DNA from: JAFGJQ01 sp964586145 | GTDB taxonomy: Bacteria; Planctomycetota; Phycisphaerae; UBA1845 | Assembly: GCA_964586145.1 (NCBI GenBank) | Contig: CAZPHH010000018.1 | Coordinates: forward strand, 1-62,979 | Reading direction: 5' to 3' | Length of the DNA stretch: 62,979 bases | Shown: piece by piece, positions 1 to 7,833 of the stretch | Layout of the letters: every line of letters begins with the position of its first letter | How positions within the stretch are numbered: the first letter of the stretch is position 1 | Program-made: the position numbers and the translations under genes | Notes under the pieces: generated by a model | Seen by the model: the letters and a program-made list of their open reading frames with translations, nothing else | Told to the model about the DNA's origin: nothing | The model's database searches: none

Positions 1-1
1 C

Positions 2-166
2 GAGTCCTGTATCGCCCAGTTGCACTTGCCGTGGTCGCGCTGGGTCGACCCCGGTGCGCCGAGATTACTGCCGTCCACTCGCGTGAGAAGCTGGCTCCAC
101 CCCGCCGACCGTAGCAGACCGCTTGAAATTGCAGATGTGCGACCTTGGTGGATCGGCGAAGCGTGA
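2..166 (+). CDS. possible C-terminal fragment of a gene cut by the left window edge
   Basis: An open frame enters from the left edge and stops with TGA at 164-166, giving about 54 residues rich in Trp, Pro and Arg (it ends WWIGEA). Third codon positions are mostly G or C, as in real genes here, but I recognise no family and the fragment is short. The rest of 167-323 holds no gene I can support, only a short CCCTCGATC-type repeat before the convergent kinase gene. Confidence 0.25.
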   Translation, partial: ESCIAQLHLPWSRWVDPGAPRLLPSTRVRSWLHPADRSRPLEIADVRPWWIGEA

Positions 167-275
167 AGCGGGGCCCGGTCTTCCTGTGGGAACGGATTCC
201 CACTGGAGGTGGACCGAGATTGTCCCGGCGCGCCGGGATCGGTCCAGCAGGCTTCGCCCGCCCGCCCCAGCGGAC

Positions 276-312
276 CCCTCGGTCCCTGGATCCCTCGATC
301 CCTCGATCCCTT
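276..312. repeat. short direct repeat, CCCTCGATC units
   Basis: Three imperfect copies of an 8-9 bp unit (TCCCTGGA, TCCCTCGA, TCCCTCGA) lie in the gap beyond the 3' end of the kinase gene. A similar C-rich tract of CCCTGA/CCCCGA units is found at 21892-21916. These look like simple intergenic repeats and no function is visible. Confidence 0.4.
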
Positions 313-323
313 GCGCCCGGAGC

Positions 324-1631
324 TCAGGCTTCGCCGGGCGCGTGGGGCAGGGGTTGGGGGAGGGTGAAGCGGAACTCGGCCCAGTGGCCGGGGTCGGACT
401 CGGCGGATACGCGGCCAGCGTGGGCGCGGATGATCCGCCAGACCGTGTAGAGCCCCACGCCGGTGCCGCGGGCCTGCTTGGAGGCGGCGGAGGTCAGGCG
501 AGAGAACTTGCGGAAGAGCCGGTTGCGCTGCTCCGGCGGAAAGCCCGGGCCGCTGTTCCACACGGACACGGCGAACTCGTCCGGCGCCTGGACCGCGCGG
601 ACGCGCACCGTGCCGGCCTCGTTCCCGTACTTCACCGCGTTGCTCAGCAGGTTCACCAGGACGATACGGAGCAGGTCCGGGTCGACGCTCAGCCCCGGCG
701 TGGCCGGCGGCACGTCCACCGTCAGCTCCATGCGTTTCTCTTCGAGGGCCGGTCGGACGACCTCGATGGCCGGTGCCAGCACGTCGTCGGCGAACGACAC
801 GTCGTCGCGCGGCGCGAAACGCATCTGACCGCCTTCCAGCCGGGCCAGGTCAAGATAGTCGCGGACCAGATCGAGCACGTACCGGCCACGTGCCAGAACG
901 CGCTGCAATGCGTCACGCTGCTCGTCCGAGAGATCGCCCAGGTAGCCGTCGACCAGCGTTTGGGTCGTGGACATCATGGAGGCGACGGGGCTTTTGAGCT
1001 CGTGGCTGACGAAGCCGAGCATTTCGGTGTATGCGGCGGTGGCCGCCGCGAGTTGCTCGATCCGCCAGGTCTTTTCGACGGCCTGGCTGAGCCGTTCCGC
1101 GACGGCCGCCAGCAGATGGGCCTGGTGCGTGTCGTATGCGCGGGGCCGGCGGCTGCTGCGGAAGAGCACGCCGACGCGGCGGCCCTCGACCGCCAGCGCG
1201 CAGGTCAGGCTGGAACGCACGCCCTCTTTCACCAGCGCCCGTGTGCCGCGGCTGCGCGGGTGGTCGGCCAGATACGCCTGAAGGTCGTGGATGATCCGCA
1301 GGTCGTTGCGCTGGAAGACTTGTTCGAGCGAGCTGCCCGCAAGGTCTTCGGCGTAGCCGTCGCCGAGGCGAAGCGGCTCGTAGGCGGCCCGGGTGTGCCG
1401 CGAGACGAGCCGGCGCCCGTCGTCCTCGAGCAAGGCGATGCTGACCCGGTCGCAGGGCATGACGCCCTGCATCTGTTCGAACAGGAAGTCGACGACGGCC
1501 TCGGTGGATTCCTGGGCGGCCACGCGACCGTTGACGGCGTCGAGCAATTGCCGCTCGGCGTCAGTGAAGGCCGCGTCGCCGGGCGGTGTCGCGGGTACGT
1601 AGGTCAGGATGGTCGGTTGCTCGCCGCTCAT
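324..1631 (-). CDS. GAF-domain sensor histidine kinase, soluble
   Basis: A 435-residue histidine kinase. A GAF-like sensor domain fills about residues 25-185. The dimerisation/phosphoacceptor box is SHELKSP, with His210 as the likely phosphorylated residue. The ATPase domain shows an N box (LLSNAVKYG, Asn331), a G1-like NSGPG at 359-363, an F box LFRKF and a G2 box GTGVGL at 389-394. No transmembrane segment is seen, so it should sense a cytoplasmic signal. The open frame extends upstream to 1859, but the ATG at 1631 has GAAGGAGGA about 8 nt before it and the extra residues are low-complexity, so 1631 is the start. No response regulator lies beside it. It sits downstream of the HPF-like and baeRF3-like genes on the same strand, 193 bp away. 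Confidence 0.88.
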   Translation of the reverse strand: MSGEQPTILTYVPATPPGDAAFTDAERQLLDAVNGRVAAQESTEAVVDFLFEQMQGVMPCDRVSIALLEDDGRRLVSRHTRAAYEPLRLGDGYAEDLAGSSLEQVFQRNDLRIIHDLQAYLADHPRSRGTRALVKEGVRSSLTCALAVEGRRVGVLFRSSRRPRAYDTHQAHLLAAVAERLSQAVEKTWRIEQLAAATAAYTEMLGFVSHELKSPVASMMSTTQTLVDGYLGDLSDEQRDALQRVLARGRYVLDLVRDYLDLARLEGGQMRFAPRDDVSFADDVLAPAIEVVRPALEEKRMELTVDVPPATPGLSVDPDLLRIVLVNLLSNAVKYGNEAGTVRVRAVQAPDEFAVSVWNSGPGFPPEQRNRLFRKFSRLTSAASKQARGTGVGLYTVWRIIRAHAGRVSAESDPGHWAEFRFTLPQPLPHAPGEA

Positions 1632-1824
1632 GCCGCGCGGTCCTCCTTCGGGGTATCCGGCGGCATTCTCTCCGGCGGCGGTCGGTGCGTGCCTTGTTGG
1701 GCGTTCCCGGCCGACCTCCAGCCCTGCGCCGCCATTCGTGCCGGCCGCGGCGCCGCCGAACGAGCACGCTGTTTGCCGAACGGTATCGGCGGCATCCGGT
1801 TCCCTCTTCTCAGGAGAAGACGCG

Positions 1825-2154
1825 TCAACTGCGTCTCTTCCGATCCCGCATCTGTCCAAGCGTGCTGTCGAGCAATCGGGTCACCTTGTCCGCGGCGCCG
1901 TCGACGGCCTGGTCCAGGGTGGCGGCCTGGCTCGTCACGGCGACGGGCCGGCGACCCCGGAGGCGGACTTCCATCAGGCAATGCATGTCGTCGCCGCCGC
2001 CCTTCTTGTCGCTGTTTGCATCCCGCAGGTGGACTTCCACTCGCGTGATGGAATCGCTGAATCGGCTCAGGGCGCTCTCGACCACGCCGCTCACCCGAGC
2101 GGTCAGCGTTTCGCGACCTTCGATATTGCGGTCGGTATTGATCTGTATCTGCAT
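1825..2154 (-). CDS. HPF/RaiA-like ribosome-associated protein
   Basis: A 109-residue protein with the pattern of the short HPF/RaiA (sigma-54 modulation) family: an N-terminal strand beginning MQIQINTD, a helix, then a basic strand (MEVRLRGRRPVAVT) and a long C-terminal helix. Family members bind the 30S decoding centre and silence or dimerise ribosomes in stationary phase. The start at 2154 has AGGAG 7 nt upstream, and the open frame beyond it overlaps the neighbouring gene. It follows the baeRF3-like gene by 28 nt and is probably cotranscribed with it. The ribosome role is inferred from the family. Confidence 0.72.
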   Translation of the reverse strand: MQIQINTDRNIEGRETLTARVSGVVESALSRFSDSITRVEVHLRDANSDKKGGGDDMHCLMEVRLRGRRPVAVTSQAATLDQAVDGAADKVTRLLDSTLGQMRDRKRRS

Positions 2155-2182
2155 GGCTTTCTCCTCTGCGGGTGGGGCGAAT

Positions 2183-3346
2183 TCAGTACCGGAGGATCGC
2201 GGCGAGTCCCGTCTGCGCCGGCATCCGCTCGGCCGGAATGACCAGGACCCGACCACCCATCTTCTCGACTCGTTCGCCCAGATCGTCCAGAAGGTCATCC
2301 ACTTGCGGATGGCTCAAATCCGCCGGTTCGACCTGACCCGTTGCGTCATCCAGCCGTCCGGCAATCCGGCGGTCCGCCTCGACCAGCAGGGTAGCCACCC
2401 GACCGGCGACGACCGCCCGGGCAATCTCCGCGAGGTCATCGTGGCCAAGCCCCTTGGACTTCGCCACCGCATACTCGTCGATCAAGGTTGCCAGCCGCGA
2501 CTGATACTGCGGCTCGACCACCTGCCAGGCGCGCTGGCGCAGGTCATCCATCGATAGAGCGTCCGGGTTGATCGCAAGACCCTCCGCGATCAGAAACGGA
2601 TTGTGGCTGAGCCTGCGGAAGACGCTGTGATGCTCGGCCAGCGCCACCAGAACCAACGGCAGCCCGGACGGCCGGGAGTGGTGCTCCAGCACCGCGCGGT
2701 CAACCGCTCGGAAGAAGCGCTCCATGTCAATCTGTCTCTCGTCTTTTCTCCCGCCGTGCCCGTGGTGCATGGGTGCGTTCCCGTGCCCCACGCCCCCATA
2801 GGAGGCCACGGTCGCGTGGGGGTCGGTCCGCTCCTCGCCCAAGGCCTCAGTGATGGAACGAGCGACGCCCGGAGCCGGTTCGATCTCGTCCGTCACGTCG
2901 CGATTCCCCTCGAAGAGCCGAATCGTCTTGAGGCTCAAGCCCAGAATCTGGTAGCGACCTACGGACTGCAGAAAGCGCCGCAAGGGCTTGGTGTGGAAGC
3001 TGTCGGCGACGACGGCCCATTCGGCCACCGGCCGCTGAAGGCGAAACACGCGAAACAGGTCCGGCCCGCCCATCACGGCCAGCCCGTCGAGCGTGTGGGT
3101 CCAGAACTCTCGATCCTGCGCGAGGTCTTCGAAGGGTCTCAGAAGGCGCCGGGTTTCGTCGGCCGGATACGCCTGCCGGAGCGACACCTCCAGGTCCTTG
3201 ACGAGATTTCGGAACCGGATCGGATCCTGCTGATTCCGGGGATGGCTCCGATGGGTCGGCTGGTACAGCGAGAGGCACGGCGGCCGGCCATTCGACACCA
3301 ACTCGGCCAACGACTCACTCGTAAGCACTGCCCATTCCTGTGACAT
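2183..3346 (-). CDS. baeRF3-type (archaeo-eukaryotic release factor-like) protein
   Basis: A 387-residue protein resembling bacterial relatives of the archaeo-eukaryotic release factor superfamily, type 3 (baeRF3). It has an N-terminal segment with a CLSLYQPTHRSH-like stretch, a central domain, then the typical MERFFRAVDRAV helix followed by PLVLVALAEHHSVFR, and a C-terminal eL30-like domain. A His/Gly-rich loop (GVGHGNAPMHHGHGG) sits in the centre. The family is predicted to act on ribosomes, but its biochemistry is largely unknown. The ATG at 3346 is preferred because AGGAGG lies 5 nt before it; a GTG at 3352 touches the ribosome-binding site. It heads a two-gene unit with the HPF-like gene, which supports a ribosome rescue or hibernation role. 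Confidence 0.75.
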   Translation of the reverse strand: MSQEWAVLTSESLAELVSNGRPPCLSLYQPTHRSHPRNQQDPIRFRNLVKDLEVSLRQAYPADETRRLLRPFEDLAQDREFWTHTLDGLAVMGGPDLFRVFRLQRPVAEWAVVADSFHTKPLRRFLQSVGRYQILGLSLKTIRLFEGNRDVTDEIEPAPGVARSITEALGEERTDPHATVASYGGVGHGNAPMHHGHGGRKDERQIDMERFFRAVDRAVLEHHSRPSGLPLVLVALAEHHSVFRRLSHNPFLIAEGLAINPDALSMDDLRQRAWQVVEPQYQSRLATLIDEYAVAKSKGLGHDDLAEIARAVVAGRVATLLVEADRRIAGRLDDATGQVEPADLSHPQVDDLLDDLGERVEKMGGRVLVIPAERMPAQTGLAAILRY

Positions 3347-3482
3347 TGCCACCTCCTGTCTCGTGATGCGGCCGACTCACGTCGGGCGTTCAACCATACC
3401 GCAACCTGACAGCCGGGCAAACGTCTGCCGCCGTGGATTCGGCAGTTTTTCGCCGTTCGAAGGGTCCGAGCGGCCGGGAACC

Positions 3483-5675
3483 TCATCGGGTAACCGGGGC
3501 CGGGGACGTGGGTTGCAGTCGTGCTGTTTGCCCGAAGGCCTCCCGGAGAAGCGCGGCGGGGGTCCAATTCGGCAGGGCCGCCGATCCGACGTAGCGGGCG
3601 CCGGCGGGGCTGCATCGCAGCGCGCGTGCGACGATCAGCAGGGCATCCACCGTTTCGACCGCGAGACGCGGGCTGTTCGTTTCCCCCGCGACGGCGGCCC
3701 GCCATCGCGTGACCAACCGCCCGGCGTCCGCAAGGTCGTTCTCCAGCACGTCGAATCGAACGGCCCGATCGCCCAGGACGGCCACCTTGCGGACTCCGGG
3801 GCGAGCGGGCAGCAACAACAGCCCGTGGCGCAGCCTTTCCGCCTGATTCAGCATCACGGTGTGATCAAAGGCGGCCCGCAACAACCGGGCAAGCGGGTGG
3901 TTGCCCTGTGCATCCTGCACGCGCGCTTCATCCTCCGCGGATGCCGGCATGGACTCGAGCCTGCGCAACGGGGCATCATCCGTTCCGCTGAGCAGAGCAT
4001 GTTGTTGCCCCGTGCGCTGCGCATAATCGGCGGGCGAGATTCGTCCGGCGCACGGCCCGGAGCACTGGCCGGCGAAGAATCGCTCACACAGGCGAGCGCC
4101 GCCCGCGGCAGGCAACGGGTTGTGCCGGGGTCCCGGTGGGCACAGGGCCAGACCCAGTAGCGCCGCCGCCGCCGTTTGGATGGCCTCGGCGGCCCGGCGG
4201 CTGCGGAACGGGCCGAAGGACGGGCGACGGGGATCAGGCCGCGGACTCACGTGGAGCGCGCCGAACGGGCGCCCGTCTTCGACAAGGTAGCAGTATTCCG
4301 TCCAACGGCGCATGTGCCGGTTGAACGGCGGCTGCCATCGGCGGATCAGCTCCGCTTCGACGAGAAGCGCCTCCAGATCGCCGTCCACGGGGCGAACCTC
4401 GACGCGAGCGACCTGCTGCGCCCAGCCGCGGAAGAAGTTCGAACGGTCCGTGTCGTGCAGGTGCGTGCGGATGCGCGCTCGCACGTCTTGCGCCTTCCCG
4501 ACGTAGAGCAGCCGGCCGGCGGCGTCGTGCAGGGCGTAGACGCCGGCGCGGCGAGGCAGGTGGCGGGCGTTGCCGGTCGTGCAGCGCAGGATAGCCACCG
4601 CCGGGGCCTCCAGCACGTCGAACGCAGTGCCGGGCGACGCGGCCACCGCGGGGCGCGGCGTCCGAACCGGCCGCTGGATGCCGCTCGTGACCACGCTGAA
4701 GCGCACATCCGGACGAAGCCGCCGTGCCATCTGCGTGAGGCCCAGGCCGCGCAACAAATCCGGATGCGCCTGCCCGGTCATTCGCAACTGGGCCACCGCG
4801 GCCTTGGGAAGCGAGCGCAAGATGCTCTCCACGTGCTCGACCAGCGCGGCCCGGCCCACTCCGGAGACATCCATCGGCCGGATGACCATCGGCCGCACGA
4901 GGTGCTCCACAAACGTGTGCGTCAGGCGGTGGCCGTCGGCCTCGATCCGCACGTACCCCTTGGGCTCGCCGATCTCGGCAAAGTGGATGCGGTCGGGCGA
5001 GCCGGCGTAGACGATGGGGGGGCCGGCTGCCGAAGGGTGGACCAGCGCCTGGTGGCGATGGACGTGGCCGGACGCCACGTAGTGGAAAGCGTCCGGCACG
5101 GCCGCGCGTTCGACCACGTCGTCTCCGGGGCGAAAGCGGAACCCGGCCGGTCCGCACGCGGCGGACTCAAAGGTCTGGTGTACGAGCAGGATGCGGATTG
5201 CCGCGGGAACCTCTTCCCATCCGGTCTCCGCCACCGCCGCGGTGAACCGGTTTGCTGCATCGCGCCGCAGGCACGCGAAGCCGGAGACCGCGACGGACAG
5301 GCCGCGCAGGCGAAAGACGCGCGTGGCCGGGGTCGTGAGCACGTGGATATTCGGATGCGACAGCAGCACGTTGGCCGGGATGCTGGATCGCTCGTGATTG
5401 CCCGGAACGATGACCACCGGGATGCCCGCCACGGCCGCCTTCAGAAGCGGCTCGGCAGCAGCCGTCAGGAGGCGGGCGCCGGGGTTGGGGCGGTCGAAGA
5501 GATCTCCGGCGTGCAGCACCAGATCGACCTGCTGCTGAACCGCCGCGGTAAGCACGCGCTGGTAGTTCGCCAGAATGTCGTCGCCGCGGCGCGCCCGGTC
5601 CGTTCGCGGGCGGTCCGGCCAATCGGCGCCGATGTGTGAATCGGCCGTATGCAGAATGCGCAGGGGCTGGGCCAC
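3483..5675 (-). CDS. fusion protein: SbcD/Mre11-like phosphoesterase + UvrC N-terminal GIY-YIG module
   Basis: A 730-residue two-part nuclease. Residues 1-330 are a calcineurin-like phosphoesterase of the SbcD/Mre11 type with all metal motifs: D12-x-H14, GDLFD at 57-61, GNHE at 92-95, His166 and GHVH at 203-206. Residues 370-565 match the front half of UvrC: GVY at 378-380, YVGKA at 391-395, the conserved Glu in EALLVEAEL, FNRH, and the Cys cluster LCERFFAGQCSGPC (Cys530, 538, 542). The UvrC UVR motif and RNase H-like domain are absent, as in Cho-like proteins. Residues 570-730 match nothing I know. The open frame runs to 5912, but the phosphoesterase fold begins at once from the GTG at 5675 (VAQPLRILHTADSH). 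No clear Shine-Dalgarno is visible. No SbcC or UvrA/B gene is nearby. Confidence 0.85.
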   Translation of the reverse strand: MAQPLRILHTADSHIGADWPDRPRTDRARRGDDILANYQRVLTAAVQQQVDLVLHAGDLFDRPNPGARLLTAAAEPLLKAAVAGIPVVIVPGNHERSSIPANVLLSHPNIHVLTTPATRVFRLRGLSVAVSGFACLRRDAANRFTAAVAETGWEEVPAAIRILLVHQTFESAACGPAGFRFRPGDDVVERAAVPDAFHYVASGHVHRHQALVHPSAAGPPIVYAGSPDRIHFAEIGEPKGYVRIEADGHRLTHTFVEHLVRPMVIRPMDVSGVGRAALVEHVESILRSLPKAAVAQLRMTGQAHPDLLRGLGLTQMARRLRPDVRFSVVTSGIQRPVRTPRPAVAASPGTAFDVLEAPAVAILRCTTGNARHLPRRAGVYALHDAAGRLLYVGKAQDVRARIRTHLHDTDRSNFFRGWAQQVARVEVRPVDGDLEALLVEAELIRRWQPPFNRHMRRWTEYCYLVEDGRPFGALHVSPRPDPRRPSFGPFRSRRAAEAIQTAAAALLGLALCPPGPRHNPLPAAGGARLCERFFAGQCSGPCAGRISPADYAQRTGQQHALLSGTDDAPLRRLESMPASAEDEARVQDAQGNHPLARLLRAAFDHTVMLNQAERLRHGLLLLPARPGVRKVAVLGDRAVRFDVLENDLADAGRLVTRWRAAVAGETNSPRLAVETVDALLIVARALRCSPAGARYVGSAALPNWTPAALLREAFGQTARLQPTSPAPVTR

Positions 5676-5893
5676 GCCGGAAGTGTACGCGAATGCCGGG
5701 AAACCCGAAAGAGATGATTCGGGTTTTGTTTGGGGTCTGGCTGGAGGCGGGCGCGCGGGCGTGGCGTACGGAGGCGGGCTGCACGAGGCGCCGGTGTTGC
5801 ACGGGAGCGAGAGCGGACTACCATGGACACGTATGGAGGAGGGAGCGGAGGGGGCAACCGACAGGTGCTCATGACGTACCAGAAGGCCGCACG

Positions 5894-6106
5894 ATGAGAG
5901 CGACGTGGACAAAGAGGGGGTTGCTTCTGCTGCTGAGCTGTGCCGTGCTATCGGGCGGCTGCGGGATGAGAAGGCTCCCGCGGAACGTCTGGGTCGGGTT
6001 CGGCGAGTCGGTGGGCTCGATCTCGGCGAACATCCTGGTCGACTACATCAGTTCCACATTCACGGACGACATGATCGACCTCCCGCCATCCGGGGGCGAG
6101 CCGTAG
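5894..6106 (+). CDS. small putative lipoprotein, 70 aa
   Basis: A short protein with a basic start (MRATWTKRG), a Leu-rich hydrophobic stretch and a lipobox-like LSGGC around residue 23, so it is probably a lipidated envelope protein. The mature part, about 48 residues, includes VGFGESVGSISANILVDY. I recognise no family. The ribosome-binding site is weak (AGAAGG about 8 nt upstream). It is divergent from the nuclease fusion and convergent with the corrinoid protein gene. The signal and lipobox are the main reasons to believe it. Confidence 0.55.
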   Translation: MRATWTKRGLLLLLSCAVLSGGCGMRRLPRNVWVGFGESVGSISANILVDYISSTFTDDMIDLPPSGGEP

Positions 6107-6190
6107 CCTCGTTGCACGTCATCCAGCGAAAGAGGGGACACGATCGCCGCATCGAGGGGTCCCACGTTCATCCGACCGCGTCGGGTGACG

Positions 6191-6868
6191 TCAGGCAGCC
6201 GTGAGAAGCCGGTCCAGCAATTCGATGGCCCCCTGCGGATCGGGAGCGAAGCCGGATGCGCCCACCTGCTTGGCGAAGTCACCGGTCACCGGGGCGCCGC
6301 CGACCAGCACGACCGTGTTGGGCTGCGCGGTCTGAATGGCCTCGATGGTCGGCTTCATGTTGACCATGGTGGTGGTCAGCAGAGCGGAGAGCCCGACGGC
6401 ACAGCCGGGATGCTGTTTGACGGCGTCCGCGAACTTCTGCGGCGCGCAGTCCACACCCAGATCCACCACCTTCCAGCCGGCCCCTTCCAGCATCATGCAG
6501 ACCAGGTTCTTGCCGATGTCGTGCATGTCGCCCTCGACCGTTCCCATGACGATCGTGCCGCGGTTCGGCAGGGAATCGTCAACGAACACCGCACGAAGCT
6601 TCGCCATGCCCTTGTGCATGGCCCGGGCGGCCATCAGCACCTCGGGCACGAAGACCTCGTTGTTGCGGAACTTGACGCCGATCGTGCTCATGCCGGCGGT
6701 CAGGCCCTCCTTGAGGATGCGCTCGGCCGGAATCCCCTGGTCCAGCGCCTGCCCGACCAGCTCAAAGACGCCCGGCTGCCCCGCCAGGGCCGGCGGGTAC
6801 TTTGCCTGGGCATCGCTCTTGCCGACTTCCACACAACGCGCAATCTGATGCAGCAGATCGTCACTCAC
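6191..6868 (-). CDS. methyltransferase-associated corrinoid (B12-binding) protein, MtaC/MtbC-like
   Basis: A 225-residue corrinoid protein. Residues 1-90 form the helical B12-binding cap (ALDQGIPAERILKEGL, then FRNNEVFVPEVLMAAR). The Rossmann-like B12 domain carries the base-off motif GDMHDIGKN, with His116 as the likely lower cobalt ligand, then LSALLTTTM and the VGGAPVT loop. Such proteins carry the methyl group between a substrate methyltransferase and a UroD-fold methyltransferase. The GTG at 6868 is chosen because AGGAG lies 10 nt upstream and the family N-terminus begins there; the frame extends to 6946 without similarity. No methyltransferase is adjacent. The closest candidate partner is the UroD-family gene at 30645-31739. 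Confidence 0.85.
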   Translation of the reverse strand: MSDDLLHQIARCVEVGKSDAQAKYPPALAGQPGVFELVGQALDQGIPAERILKEGLTAGMSTIGVKFRNNEVFVPEVLMAARAMHKGMAKLRAVFVDDSLPNRGTIVMGTVEGDMHDIGKNLVCMMLEGAGWKVVDLGVDCAPQKFADAVKQHPGCAVGLSALLTTTMVNMKPTIEAIQTAQPNTVVLVGGAPVTGDFAKQVGASGFAPDPQGAIELLDRLLTAA

Positions 6869-7185
6869 GACACCACTTCTCCTGCCTTGGGGGCCGGTCC
6901 GGCGGGTCCCCGGGGGTCGCCGCAGGGCCATCGCCGCGAGAACCACAGCCCGGGCATTCTACGGTAGGGGCAATCCCCTATCAAGGAACGCCTGGGGCGA
7001 ACCGCCGGTCCAGGGGCGCTGCCGGTGGGCGGTCGTGTTCCGGGTCCTGGCGGGCCCCGTGTGGATCGCGAGACGATTTTCTCTCCATCCCGTCGGGCGC
7101 GGCGTCCGATAAACGTCTGGCCTCCGGGCCGTGCGGGAGTTCCGCGGGACCCGAGCGCCGCCCTGGTCTGCCGGAGCGGTATCGC
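6869..7185. other. divergent intergenic region, corrinoid gene / acetyltransferase gene
   Basis: About 317 bp between two divergent genes. It holds a small perfect hairpin, TAGGGG-CAAT-CCCCTA (6965-6980), but no ORF with coding character and no clear sigma-70 promoter pair. I see no riboswitch-like core. Confidence 0.4.
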
Positions 7186-7833
7186 ATGGTTGAGCACCAC
7201 AGCATTCATGAGACGTGCTTCATTCACGAGAACAGTTACGTGGACTCGCCGGTTGTCATCGGACGGGGCACCCGCATCTGGCACTTCTGTCACGTCATGT
7301 CGAACGTGCGGATCGGGGAGCAGTGCGTGCTGGGCCAGAACGTGTTCGTGCAGTCCACGGTGCGGATCGGGAACCACGTTCACATTCAGAACAACGTCTC
7401 CGTGTACGAAGGCGTGACGCTGGAGGACCACGCGTTCTGCGGGCCCAGCGCCGTGTTCACGAACGTGGTGAACCCCCGGTGCGAGTTTCCGCGGAAGAAC
7501 GAATACCAGGTCACTCGCGTAGGGCGCGGCGCCACCATCGGCGCCAACGCGACGGTCGTGTGCGGACACACACTGGGCGAGCACTGCTTCATCGCGGCCG
7601 GCGCCGTGGTGACGCACGATGTGCCGCCGTTTGCCCTGGTGGCGGGCGTGCCCGGTCGGATCGTCGGATGGATGAGCCGCTACGGCCGGCGACTGCATTT
7701 CGATTCGGACGGAATCGCCCGGTGTAACGCCACGGGAGACGTGTACCGCAAGTCTGCCAGCGGCGCCGTCGACCTGATCGAGTCATCCCCCCAGGGAAGC
7801 TGTCACGAGCACGCGAGCCTCGCGTGCCGGTAG
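7186..7833 (+). CDS. left-handed beta-helix N-acetyltransferase, WbpD/WlbB-like
   Basis: A 215-residue hexapeptide-repeat acyltransferase. Repeats such as VIGRGTRIWHFCHV, IGEQCVLGQNVFV and IGNHVHIQNNVSV build the beta-helix, and a typical coenzyme A-end motif (AAGAVVTHDVPPFALVAGVPGR) follows. It most resembles enzymes that N-acetylate UDP-3-amino-2-acetamido-glucuronate (WbpD/WlbB). The nearby dehydrogenase and DegT aminotransferase are the expected preceding steps, which supports this call. The ATG at 7186 has GGAG 9 nt upstream. The gene is on the opposite strand from the rest of the cluster, and its last 51 bp overlap the 3' end of the neighbouring glycosyltransferase. The C-terminal 40 residues are not part of the fold. 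Confidence 0.85.
   Translation: MVEHHSIHETCFIHENSYVDSPVVIGRGTRIWHFCHVMSNVRIGEQCVLGQNVFVQSTVRIGNHVHIQNNVSVYEGVTLEDHAFCGPSAVFTNVVNPRCEFPRKNEYQVTRVGRGATIGANATVVCGHTLGEHCFIAAGAVVTHDVPPFALVAGVPGRIVGWMSRYGRRLHFDSDGIARCNATGDVYRKSASGAVDLIESSPQGSCHEHASLACR

Noticed and set aside
123..2048. 641-codon ORF on the plus strand across the kinase and HPF-like genes
   Set aside because: It is antisense to two genes with clear motifs and ribosome-binding sites; its product is Arg/Gly-rich shadow sequence of GC-rich DNA.
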